Assembly: GCA_965203375.1 (NCBI GenBank)
Contig: OZ241886.1
Location: 3,038,001-3,102,000 of the forward strand
Reading direction: 5' to 3'
DNA: 64,000 nucleotides
Source: CATQHS01 sp965203375
Lineage (GTDB): Bacteria > Actinomycetota > Acidimicrobiia > Acidimicrobiales > Aldehydirespiratoraceae
The position numbers were made by a program, and so were the translations under genes. Shown here piece after piece: positions 24,572 to 32,373 of the stretch (its first letter is position 1; the number at the start of each line of letters is the position of its first letter). The notes under the pieces are model-generated. The model was given only the letters and a program-made list of their open reading frames with translations. It had not been told where the DNA came from and ran no database searches.

Positions 24572-25220
24572 CTGAAGTCCACGTTATAAAAAATCGACTC
24601 GACCTTTGAGCATCAAGATTAGCCCACACATGCGTCCTAAATCCTATCCGTATTTCCGGTCTTATCTCAAGAGGGATATCTTCTAAGCGGAGGCGAATAG
24701 TCTCTTCCAACTGCCACGAAGGTACTGATACATCAAAGTAAGTACCTTCCTTGCGTTCGACCACAATTTGAGCACGCCATCTTTTCCGGTCAGGTGGTAC
24801 ATTGCCATCTAACTCTTCTGCACAAAGCGCAAATGACTCATACAATTCGTCCGGCTCATTCAACTCATCAGGTCTCCGAACTACAGGAATATAACGAAGT
24901 AATGAGCGTATCTCATCAATATCAGAACGAATAAAGCGAGTGCAAAGAATGGCAAGTGAACCCGCTTTAACACACTCAGCTACTAGTTCAGCGCCCTTAA
25001 AACTGGCGTAATTACTAACACTGAGGTCGTGGTCACATATTAATGCACTTGCCTCTGCATAAACCCGGGATTGGGTATCACTGATATCACCTAATGGTCC
25101 ATCCAGTTCCTCCATTTCAAGATCTGAATCGGATAGTATCCAACCAATGGACTTGCGGCTTTCAGTATTGTCATCCACGACAGCAACCGATGAAATAGTA
25201 CGCTGTCCAATTTTCCACAT
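24564..25220 (-). CDS. Receiver-domain-like protein of the four-gene island
   Basis: The first 120 residues look like a response-regulator receiver: VAVVDDNTESRKS supplies the acidic pair, ALICDHDLS the likely phospho-accepting Asp, and LAILCTRF the Thr strand; the conserved Lys position looks replaced (VVRRPDE). The C-terminal 90 residues (WRAQIVVERKEGTYFDVSVP, ETIRLRLEDIPLEIRPEIRI) have no DNA-binding motif and are unrecognised. The ATG at 25220 has GGAGG 7 nt upstream and lies just beyond the kinase-like gene's stop, so the two are coupled. It probably relays a signal from the kinase-like ATPase to the MBL enzyme. Confidence 0.75.
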   Translation of the reverse strand: MWKIGQRTISSVAVVDDNTESRKSIGWILSDSDLEMEELDGPLGDISDTQSRVYAEASALICDHDLSVSNYASFKGAELVAECVKAGSLAILCTRFIRSDIDEIRSLLRYIPVVRRPDELNEPDELYESFALCAEELDGNVPPDRKRWRAQIVVERKEGTYFDVSVPSWQLEETIRLRLEDIPLEIRPEIRIGFRTHVWANLDAQRSSRFFITWTSDA

Positions 25221-25224
25221 AAAA

Positions 25225-27285
25225 TCAACCTCCAATTATTGGCAACAACATTTTAAACTCAGCTCCACCCAGACGACCTTCTGGGATTGCTTCAATATCA
25301 CCACCCAAATCTGAAATAGTATCTCGAACAATAGTGAGACCTAGCCCCGATCCTCCCAAACGGGATGTAACGCCCGGCAACCATATTTCGTCGGCCGAAA
25401 AATCGACAATACCTGTACCGTTGTCTGCAAATATTACCTCCAACATTTCAGCCTCAATTATGGTACCGATCTCAATCCGACGTTCACTAACGGTTGACTG
25501 CATCAGAGCTACCAAAGAGTTAGTAAGCAAATTAACAACAATTGATTCAATAGCCGCAACGGAACTACGTAAGTAAGGACCTCCTTCAGCTAGATCTAAG
25601 GAAATAGTTGTATCACGTTCTCTTAGGAAGGGCCGATACGTTGCAATAACTCTACGTAACACATAGTGAACTTCAACACGTTCAGCACGTCGTTTATCAC
25701 GATCTACCAATCCGAGGGTCGTATCACTAAACGCGCTCAAGGATGTGACGCTAGATTTGATACTGTCTAAAGGTTTATTCAAATCATCTGGAACCGGACT
25801 GACAAGATTAGCTATTCTGCGGCGGACAGTCGAAACGGCACGATCAATAACTTTAAGTGGCCCTCCAGATGTTTCGTGAGCAAAGGTGGCTGCCGTAATT
25901 CCGGCCGTACTCAAAGTACGATATAGTTGTACTTCTTCACGAAGAGCACGCTCTTCGCTATTCCTTGCATTTTCATATTGTTCAAACGCTTGTCTCAATT
26001 CAGGCTCAACCGCGCTAGCTATTTCTATTATATCTTTGACGCCTTGAATAGATTTTTCGGTCCGTATTGGAGCCTTTTCGCGTCTCCTCTGTCGGCGAGT
26101 TTCAGCTATCTGAAGGCGCTCACGTGCCATCCAATCAAGAGTGTCCTGAGCAAACAGTTTCAGATCTGCAAAAGCTTGATCTTCTATAACTCCAGATCTA
26201 TCTGTTTTTAACTTTAAAATAGCCTGTTCATCTGTAACTCGAATCCGACCTAATGATGTATTAGTACCTGGTCGTTCTTCAGGACTTCTCGTTCGACGTA
26301 GATTCATGTCAAGCCAGTCGTTCCCGGCATCCCCGTACGGCGGAACCCTAATATCATTCATATAGAGCATAACACCTCCAAACTCTCGCAACCATGTTCT
26401 AACATCTTTAATGTTAGAACTCCGAGTCTGGAATGTTTCTTTATTTAGAATAAAAACCCAAAGGTCAAAATCAGCAGGAGGGCACAAATATTTTGACCCT
26501 TGATTACTACGGCGTAGACCTGCATGATCTACCTTAAAGAGAACTTCACCACGCCAATCTACAACCTGTGCGCTAGCTATGCCATCTTCATTTATCTTGG
26601 AAATTAGATGATATTCAGCATCATCAAAGTACTTCCTTTCAACTAATTCAGCTAAATCGTCAAACTCTATCGAAGCCAGGGTTGGTCGAAAACTTCCTTG
26701 ATTGTCAGTAAAAGGATCCGCCAATAAGAGTAAGGCACGAGCTAGCTGATGTACTTCTTTCCGGGTTACTCCACGAGTCAATCCAGATATCTCTATTGTT
26801 GTACCACTTGTCACACTCATAGAACTTAGTGACGTCTTAATCTCAAGTGGCACAGCATCAACCGCATCTGCATTGTCAAAATCTGCCCAAGCAATTTGTA
26901 ATTCATTCTCCAATGTTGGAGCCTTGCGCGACCTAGTTCTCACTGTCACCTGAGTACCAGCACGAAGTGCAGCCAGCCGGCCCAAACCTTTACTTCCCGC
27001 GATTTTTCTCCCATGTCTCGTTAGAGTTTTACCTAACTTCGGTGATCTTCCAAGCATCAAAAAGTTATCCTTTATTTCCTCTACAGTCATTCCATCCCCA
27101 TCATCAGTGATAGTGAGGGAACCCCCAGCACTTGTAACATCCGCTAGGGAAATATTACAAGAATTGGCATCAGCATCGTGAGCATTCTTTGCAAGTTCAA
27201 TTACGCTCTGATCAAGAGAGGGGTTTAACTCTTCTCCGAGTCTTCTGAGTATATCCGTTGAAAACCTGAAAGTTGCGTTAGCCAT
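25225..27285 (-). CDS. Dual-GHKL ATPase: Hsp90/MORC-like N-terminus and histidine-kinase-like C-terminus
   Basis: This 686-residue protein has two Bergerat-fold ATP sites. The N-terminal site has the N-box ELAKNAHDADAN (residues 30-41), DDGDGM (61-66) and GSKGLGR, as in Hsp90, MutL and MORC ATPases. The C-terminal site has NLLTNSLVALM, ADNGTGI (about 620) and GSGLGLTIV (about 645), preceded by a helical FAHETSGGPLKVI segment that resembles the phospho-accepting H-box of HisKA kinases. No transmembrane segment is present, so it senses an internal cue. It overlaps the methylase gene by 8 bp and is followed by a receiver-like gene. The combination suggests a phosphorelay or ATP-driven clamp in a defence-like module. 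Confidence 0.85.
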   Translation of the reverse strand: MANATFRFSTDILRRLGEELNPSLDQSVIELAKNAHDADANSCNISLADVTSAGGSLTITDDGDGMTVEEIKDNFLMLGRSPKLGKTLTRHGRKIAGSKGLGRLAALRAGTQVTVRTRSRKAPTLENELQIAWADFDNADAVDAVPLEIKTSLSSMSVTSGTTIEISGLTRGVTRKEVHQLARALLLLADPFTDNQGSFRPTLASIEFDDLAELVERKYFDDAEYHLISKINEDGIASAQVVDWRGEVLFKVDHAGLRRSNQGSKYLCPPADFDLWVFILNKETFQTRSSNIKDVRTWLREFGGVMLYMNDIRVPPYGDAGNDWLDMNLRRTRSPEERPGTNTSLGRIRVTDEQAILKLKTDRSGVIEDQAFADLKLFAQDTLDWMARERLQIAETRRQRRREKAPIRTEKSIQGVKDIIEIASAVEPELRQAFEQYENARNSEERALREEVQLYRTLSTAGITAATFAHETSGGPLKVIDRAVSTVRRRIANLVSPVPDDLNKPLDSIKSSVTSLSAFSDTTLGLVDRDKRRAERVEVHYVLRRVIATYRPFLRERDTTISLDLAEGGPYLRSSVAAIESIVVNLLTNSLVALMQSTVSERRIEIGTIIEAEMLEVIFADNGTGIVDFSADEIWLPGVTSRLGGSGLGLTIVRDTISDLGGDIEAIPEGRLGGAEFKMLLPIIGG

Positions 27286-28513
27286 TTTTTATCCAAGGAA
27301 TAGATTCAATATCCGCAACGGTAAGATGTCTACAACGATTTACATTATTCAACCATGTTGTAGTAGCAGGCCGTTTCAACACTTTAAGAAGTTCTCTGCA
27401 TGATTCCAACAGTCCATCATTCGGAGAAGCAACTAGTATGTGATTGTCTACTGCGATTGGGCGACTATTCTTTATTATAGCTCCACGACTTCGTACAGGT
27501 TCATTGGGACTAGAAGTGCGAGGAATCGCTACAAACGGACTCAATTCAACCTTACCTTGAAATCTTCTACTCCCAACAACAGACTCAACCTCCTCCCAGG
27601 TCGGAAAGGACTTCGCGGTCAAAAAAGATCGACGCGGACCGCGTTGAGGATCCCTATAGCTAACTACAGAACCAACTGAAACTCTGAACAGATCACCGAC
27701 CGTCTTACCTTCAAAATGAGAAGTCCATGATCCAGAGCTTTCATTTACATCTCTTGCAACTACCTGACCGGTCATCATGAACACATCAACGTCCGTCCAT
27801 CTATCGAATCTACCGAGTGATTCAATAGATTCAATGTGAAATTGTTGTTCAACTAGTCGTCGCCAACGGGCATATCTAGTACCACATCGAAGCACATCTG
27901 GTAAAATCATATATAGTGATGTGCCGACCTGCACGCTGGATAAAAAATCGGCTATAAAGAGGGCAGCCTTATTTGCTCGTCCACTTGCCCAAGAACAGTC
28001 TGCAGGAGCATCGGATAACCCAAAAGGTGGATTGATCACAATGTGGGTAGCCTCCACAGATCTAGTGAAGTCAAGACCGTCACGATGTACAATATTAATG
28101 TCTATGTTGTCAAGATTGAGTTTTTCTAATTGTAAGTGTAGACGTGCCAAAGCTACTTTTGTAAACTCTCTAACTATATCTGTGCCATGTACTTCGACAT
28201 GCGTAAAGCTAATGGCCTGAGCTGGTGCTATGGAACGCAAACTCGCTAGCAATAGGTCACCTGCGCCACAACAAGGATCTAGAATAACTGCTTCACCACG
28301 AATATCGGCTAGAGGAGCAGTTAGTTCTTCAGCTAGCTTCTGCGGTGTAAAAAATGCGCCTAGGTTTCGACGGTCTCGCAATGGAACTAGCTCACGAAGT
28401 GTAGCCGCGGCTGCTCCGTTCAAAAAATGGGATGCACCAATCTCATCTACAGGAGTGCCGAGCAATGTTTCAGAGAACTTCTGCAAAAGGTCTGAATTCT
28501 GTAGACGTTCCAC
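27278..28513 (-). CDS. N6-adenine DNA methylase, first gene of the four-gene island
   Basis: The 411-residue protein has motif X-like LGAFFTPQKLAEEL, SAM-binding LDPCCGAGDLLLASL (about residue 77) and the catalytic NPPF in THIVINPPFGLSD (about 160), the gamma-class N6-adenine methylase pattern seen in type I HsdM and BREX/type IIG enzymes. The C-terminal 150 residues (from about SVVGSRRF to SIPWIKNG) look like a target-recognition or substrate-binding part. No restriction subunit or helicase is encoded beside it. It may mark self DNA, or the fold may sense DNA without methylating it. The GTG start at 28513 has a G-rich stretch upstream. Composition is markedly AT-richer than the adjoining glpX. 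Confidence 0.85.
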   Translation of the reverse strand: MERLQNSDLLQKFSETLLGTPVDEIGASHFLNGAAAATLRELVPLRDRRNLGAFFTPQKLAEELTAPLADIRGEAVILDPCCGAGDLLLASLRSIAPAQAISFTHVEVHGTDIVREFTKVALARLHLQLEKLNLDNIDINIVHRDGLDFTRSVEATHIVINPPFGLSDAPADCSWASGRANKAALFIADFLSSVQVGTSLYMILPDVLRCGTRYARWRRLVEQQFHIESIESLGRFDRWTDVDVFMMTGQVVARDVNESSGSWTSHFEGKTVGDLFRVSVGSVVSYRDPQRGPRRSFLTAKSFPTWEEVESVVGSRRFQGKVELSPFVAIPRTSSPNEPVRSRGAIIKNSRPIAVDNHILVASPNDGLLESCRELLKVLKRPATTTWLNNVNRCRHLTVADIESIPWIKNG

Positions 28514-28514
28514 T

Positions 28515-28667
28515 GATCACCCCCTGGGTCCAGTCCGCCGTGTCCGCTGTCAAGTGTAGGACATGTGAGGCTCCGTGGGGCGCGTCATGCTCAAGCAGGC
28601 CGACGATCGCAAGCCAGAACCGCCGGGCAGCCGCCGGATCTGCGGCATCAGGGCAGCCACGGATCAA
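28515..28667 (-). pseudogene. Possible gene remnant at the right edge of the AT-rich island
   Basis: A GC-rich minus-strand frame starting at 28667 reads DPAAARRFWLAIVGLLEHDA and HGASHVLHLTADTADWTQG before running into the methylase start. The amino acids look protein-like (not a shadow), but the frame is cut where AT-rich DNA begins. It may be the 5' piece of a host gene interrupted by the island. I do not recognise the family. Confidence 0.3.
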
Positions 28668-28728
28668 GTGGGCATTGTGGCTTTAGCAGATCTGCTTTCG
28701 GCTTGCCGAGATCGGCTACGTTCGCGCC

Positions 28729-29709
28729 ATGGACGACGACGCAGGCCCCAAACCCGACCGGAACCTGGCCTTGGAGCTGGTCCGCACCACCGAGGCGGCC
28801 GCCATCGCCGCCTCCCGCTGGATGGGCCGGGGCGACAAGAACGGGGCCGACGGCGCGGCCGTGGACGCCATGAGGGCCGTGCTGGGCGGCGTGAACATGG
28901 ACGGCATCGTCATCATCGGGGAGGGCGAGAAGGACGAGGCCCCGATGCTCTACAACGGCGAGCGCATCGGCAACGGCCAGCCCCCCGAGACCGACATCGC
29001 GGTGGACCCCATCGACGGCACCACCCTGACCTCGCTGGGCCGGGGCAACGCCCTTTCGGTCATCGCCGTGGCCGACCGGGGCACGATGTTCGACCCCGGC
29101 CCCTGCGTCTACATGGAGAAGATCGCCACCGGCCCCGCGGCGGCGGACTCCATCGACATCACCAAGTCGCCCACCGAGAACCTCAGCGCCGTGGCCGAGG
29201 CCAAGGGCGAGCACGTCCGGGACCTGACCGCGGTGATCCTGGACCGGGACCGCCACGACGAGCTGATCGAGGAGGTGCGCGAGGCCGGCGCCCGCATCCG
29301 GCTCATCCCCGACGGGGACGTGGCCGGGGCCATCTCCACCGCCTGGCCCGGCACCGGCGCCGACATCCTCTTCGGCATCGGCGGCACTCCCGAGGGCGTG
29401 ATCACCGCGGCCGCGCTCAGATGCATGGGCGGCGCCATGCAGGGCAGGCTGTGGCCCCGCAACGGCCACGAGCGCAGCGCCGCGACCGCGGCCGGCTACG
29501 ACTTGGACGCCGTGCTGTCCCAAGACGACCTGGTGAGGACCAGCAACTGCTTCTTCGCCGCCACCGGCGTCACCGACGGCGACCTGCTCAAAGGCGTCCA
29601 CTTCGACTCCAACTTCTGCCACACCCAGTCCCTGGTGATGCGGGGATGGTCGGGAACCGTCCGCCTAGTAGAAGCCCACCACCGCCTAGGCAAAACCCAA
29701 GACATCTAA
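28729..29709 (+). CDS. glpX: Fructose-1,6-bisphosphatase class II
   Basis: GlpX dephosphorylates fructose 1,6-bisphosphate in gluconeogenesis. The 326-residue protein has the metal-binding IIGEGEKDEAP, VDPIDGTTLTSLGRGNALSV and FGIGGTPEGVITAAAL motifs of the class II enzyme, the usual type in actinobacteria. The start is the ATG at 28729, 6 nt after TACGTT (28717-28722), consistent with leaderless transcription. It is on the opposite strand to the ATP synthase operon and the methylase island. A C-run/G-run hairpin lies 20-45 bp after the stop. Confidence 0.96.
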   Translation: MDDDAGPKPDRNLALELVRTTEAAAIAASRWMGRGDKNGADGAAVDAMRAVLGGVNMDGIVIIGEGEKDEAPMLYNGERIGNGQPPETDIAVDPIDGTTLTSLGRGNALSVIAVADRGTMFDPGPCVYMEKIATGPAAADSIDITKSPTENLSAVAEAKGEHVRDLTAVILDRDRHDELIEEVREAGARIRLIPDGDVAGAISTAWPGTGADILFGIGGTPEGVITAAALRCMGGAMQGRLWPRNGHERSAATAAGYDLDAVLSQDDLVRTSNCFFAATGVTDGDLLKGVHFDSNFCHTQSLVMRGWSGTVRLVEAHHRLGKTQDI

Positions 29710-29727
29710 TCTCTCTCCTTCCCCGGG

Positions 29728-29753
29728 CCCCCCCGGAGACCCCTCGGGGGGTG
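29728..29753 (+). terminator. glpX: GC hairpin downstream of glpX
   Basis: CCCCCCG and CGGGGGG can pair around a 9-nt loop about 20-45 bp after the glpX stop, followed by TGGGTTTTC. It may act as an intrinsic-type terminator, with a weak T-run. Confidence 0.4.
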
Positions 29754-29899
29754 GGTTTTCTGAGCAAAACCTGCGCTATACCGCACAAAAATGCTCAGAA
29801 AACCTGAGGGAAAGAGGGTAAGCAGGTTTTCTGAGCAGAAACTTGCGCTATACCGCGTAAAAATGCTCAGAAAACCCGGGAGAGCCGGTTTTCTGAGCA
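29754..29899. repeat. Tandem palindromes with TGAGCA arms (locus A)
   Basis: GGTTTTCTGAGCA (29754-29766) pairs with TGCTCAGAAAACC (29792-29804). A second unit pairs 29825-29837 with 29864-29876, and a lone third left arm lies at 29887-29899. Unit spacing is 71 bp. The loops share GCGCTATACCGC, itself partly palindromic. A related palindrome at 47495-47563 has TTGCGCTA in its loop. The units lie between the convergent glpX and atpC genes; no gene is seen in 29710-30032. Confidence 0.8.
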
Positions 29900-29912
29900 G
29901 AGGGCGTCGACC

Positions 29913-30002
29913 GCCAGGCCGGGGGGTGGCACGGGGGCAAGGTTTTGCCGCCCCGCGGCAAAACCGCGCCCGTGACAGGACCCGCCGGCCGGGACGGAGC
30001 AA
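29913..30002 (-). repeat. Interspersed hairpin repeat, copy 2 (3' of atpC)
   Basis: The core is nearly identical to copies at 720 and 56252. The hairpin GGTTTTGCCGC / GCGGCAAAACC occupies 29941-29965, 68 bp beyond the atpC stop. Orientation relative to the upstream minus-strand gene is the same as in the other copies. Confidence 0.85.
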
Positions 30003-30032
30003 CAGGACCGCCGGGCGACGCGATCGCCCAGG

Positions 30033-30422
30033 TCAGGCGGCGGATACTCGGAGGCGGAGGCGGGCTCGCTGGGCTGAGGCTTCGGCCTCGGGGTCATCCG
30101 GGTCGGCGGCCAGGGCCGCCTCGGCCCGGCGCAGGGCCTCGGCGGCCCGGTCGGAGTCGATCTCGCCCGCCGCCTCGGACACGTCCGACAAGACGGTGAC
30201 GGTGTTGCCGCTCACCTGCACGAAGCCCCGGTGCACGGCGAAGACGTCCCGGCCGCCGCCCGGCGTCAGCACCTCCACCGACCACACGGCCAGCACCCCG
30301 ACGAAGGGCACGTGGCCGGGCTGGAAGGCGATGTCGCCGGCCTCGACCGTGCGGGCCACCACCATCTCGGCCGGGCCGGTGTAGGCCACCGCCTCCGGGG
30401 AGACGAGCTGCACCTCCAGCAC
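30033..30422 (-). CDS. atpC: F1Fo ATP synthase epsilon subunit
   Basis: AtpC is the rotating central-stalk subunit that also inhibits ATP hydrolysis. The 129 residues show the N-terminal beta-sandwich (LEVQLVSPEAVAYTGPAEMV, then PGHVPFVGVL) and a two-helix C-terminus (AAEALRRAEAALAADPDDPE). It is the last gene of the operon, 73 bp after atpD. A hairpin repeat follows it. Nothing unusual in the protein. Confidence 0.93.
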   Translation of the reverse strand: MLEVQLVSPEAVAYTGPAEMVVARTVEAGDIAFQPGHVPFVGVLAVWSVEVLTPGGGRDVFAVHRGFVQVSGNTVTVLSDVSEAAGEIDSDRAAEALRRAEAALAADPDDPEAEASAQRARLRLRVSAA

Positions 30423-30495
30423 GGTCAGGCCGCCTCAACCGAAGCGCCCGCGCCCAAGCCGGCCGCGAAGGGAAGGGGCCGCGCCTCGGTCACGG

Positions 30496-31965
30496 TCAGG
30501 ACCGCAGCTCGGCGGCTCGGCGCTGGGCGTCGGAGGCCCCGCCGACCATGTAGAAGGCCTGCTCGGGCAGGTCGTCGAGATCGCCGTCCACCAGCGCCTC
30601 GAACGACTCGATGGTCTCCGACACGGGGGTGAAGATGCCGTCCTGGCCGGTGAAGTTGCGGGCCACGAACATGGGCTGGGACAGGAACCGCTGCACCTTG
30701 CGGGCCCGGTCCACGGTGACCCGGTCCTCCTCTGAGAGCTCGTCGAGGCCCAGGATGGCGATGATGTCCTGCAGCTCCTTGTAGCGCTGCAGCACCTCCT
30801 GAACCCGGCGGGCCACCCGGTAGTGGCGCTCGCCCACCACCAGCGGGTCGAGGATGGTGGAGGTGGACGCCAGCGGGTCCACCGCCGGGTAGATGCCCAG
30901 AGCGGCGATGTCGCGGCTCAACTCGGTGGTCCCGTCGAAGTGGGTGAAGGAGGTGAACGGCGCCGGGTCGGTGTAGTCGTCGGCGGGCACGTACACCGCC
31001 TGCAGCGACGTGATCGACTTGCCCCGGATGGAGGTGATCCGCTCCTGCAGCTCGCCCATCTCGTCGGCCAGGGTGGGCTGGTAGCCCACCGCGGAGGGCA
31101 TGCGCCCCAGCAGCGTGGAGACCTCGGAGCCGGCCTGCACGAACCGGAAGATGTTGTCGATGAACAGCAGCACATCCTGGTTCTGGACGTCGCGGAAGTA
31201 CTCGGCCACCGTCACCCCGGCCAGGGCCACCCGCAGCCGCACCCCCGGCGGCTCGTCCATCTGGCCGAACACCAGGGCGGCCTTGTCCAGCACGCTGGTC
31301 TCGCCGTCGCCCATGGTCGTCTCGCCCATCTCCAGGAACAGGTCGGTGCCCTCCCGGGTGCGCTCGCCCACCCCGGCGAACACCGACACCCCGCCGTGGT
31401 TGGTGGCCACCCGGGTGATCATCTCGGTGATGAGCACGGTCTTGCCCACCCCGGCCCCGCCGAACAGGCCGATCTTGCCGCCCTGCTTGTAGGGGGTGAG
31501 CAGGTCGATCACCTTCACCCCGGTCTCGAACATCTGAGCCGACGGCTCCAGGGTGTCGAAGGCGGGGGCGGGCCGGTGGATCTCCCAGCGCTCGCCGGTG
31601 TCGTGGCCGGGCTCGTCGAGGCACTCCCCCATCACGTTCCAGACATGGCCCAGGGTGTCGTCGCCCACCGGGATGCGGATGCCGTGGCCGGTGTTGCGCA
31701 CCTCGGCACCGCGGACCAGCCCGTCGGTCGGCTTCATGGCGATGGCCCGGACCCGGTTGTCGCCGATCTGCTGGGCCACCTCGGCCGGCACCGTCACGTC
31801 TAGGCCGTCCACGGTGACGGTGAAGGACAGCTCGGTGTTGATCTCGGGCAAGTGCCCGGGCGGGAAGGCCACGTCCACCACCGGGCCGGCGATGCCGACG
31901 ATGCGTCCGGGCTCCAGGCCGTTTCCGGCGGCGCCGCCGGCGCTTGCAGTCTCGGTTGCGGTCAT
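30496..31965 (-). CDS. atpD: F1Fo ATP synthase beta subunit
   Basis: AtpD carries the catalytic nucleotide sites of F1. Walker A is GGAGVGKT, the catalytic Glu lies in GVGERTREG, and the DELSEED-type segment reads DELSEEDRV. The ATG at 31965 follows GGAGGAAGCT and yields 489 residues; a longer frame from 32007 lacks such support. The gene directly upstream is a foreign TM2 gene rather than atpG, which is unusual. Sequence is otherwise fully conserved. Confidence 0.97.
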   Translation of the reverse strand: MTATETASAGGAAGNGLEPGRIVGIAGPVVDVAFPPGHLPEINTELSFTVTVDGLDVTVPAEVAQQIGDNRVRAIAMKPTDGLVRGAEVRNTGHGIRIPVGDDTLGHVWNVMGECLDEPGHDTGERWEIHRPAPAFDTLEPSAQMFETGVKVIDLLTPYKQGGKIGLFGGAGVGKTVLITEMITRVATNHGGVSVFAGVGERTREGTDLFLEMGETTMGDGETSVLDKAALVFGQMDEPPGVRLRVALAGVTVAEYFRDVQNQDVLLFIDNIFRFVQAGSEVSTLLGRMPSAVGYQPTLADEMGELQERITSIRGKSITSLQAVYVPADDYTDPAPFTSFTHFDGTTELSRDIAALGIYPAVDPLASTSTILDPLVVGERHYRVARRVQEVLQRYKELQDIIAILGLDELSEEDRVTVDRARKVQRFLSQPMFVARNFTGQDGIFTPVSETIESFEALVDGDLDDLPEQAFYMVGGASDAQRRAAELRS

Positions 31966-32013
31966 AGCTTCCTCCGTGGTGGCTTCAAAGTTGTGTCCAG
32001 ACTTCACCGGTGT

Positions 32014-32352
32014 CTAGTATCTATCATACCTAGTATTTGTGTTAGCTATTTCCAACGCTATTTCGTTAGCTATACTGGAATTATATTCTCTTACCCAGCC
32101 TGCAACTAAGCACAAATTAACAATCCACCATGGAATCCATACTATGCCAAGTGTCAGAATTCCCAGGACCCAATAGAGAATTCCTACAGTAACTTTATCC
32201 AAGAAAAAGAAATGGATTGGGAATAGTATGGCTAGAGCAACCATTGCTCCCATGGATCTCTGGCGTCTAGCATACCTAGCCTCAAATAGTTTTTGTTGAT
32301 CTACAGACATCTTTGATAAGGTTACATGTAGGTGCGGCGGGTATTCAATCAT
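32014..32352 (-). CDS. TM2-domain membrane protein inserted between atpG and atpD
   Basis: This 112-residue protein is AT-rich, unlike its neighbours. A basic N-terminal helix (LFEARYARRQRSMGA) precedes two hydrophobic segments (MVALAILFPIHFFFLDKVTV and GILTLGIVWIPWWIVNLCLV) joined by a short turn, the TM2-domain layout; IPWWIVNL near the second helix is typical. The TM2 domain's function is unknown. The gene starts 22 bp after the atpG stop and ends 48 bp before atpD, keeping the operon direction. Base composition marks it as acquired. It must tolerate constant co-expression with ATP synthase, and could affect its assembly. Confidence 0.8.
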   Translation of the reverse strand: MIEYPPHLHVTLSKMSVDQQKLFEARYARRQRSMGAMVALAILFPIHFFFLDKVTVGILYWVLGILTLGIVWIPWWIVNLCLVAGWVREYNSSIANEIALEIANTNTRYDRY

Positions 32353-32373
32353 ATCACTTTGCCTTTCCTTTAT

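Noticed and set aside
23594..28513. Standard type I restriction-modification or BREX/DISARM system
   Set aside because: There is no HsdR, HsdS, PglZ, BrxC, DrmA or helicase gene; only a methylase is shared with those systems.
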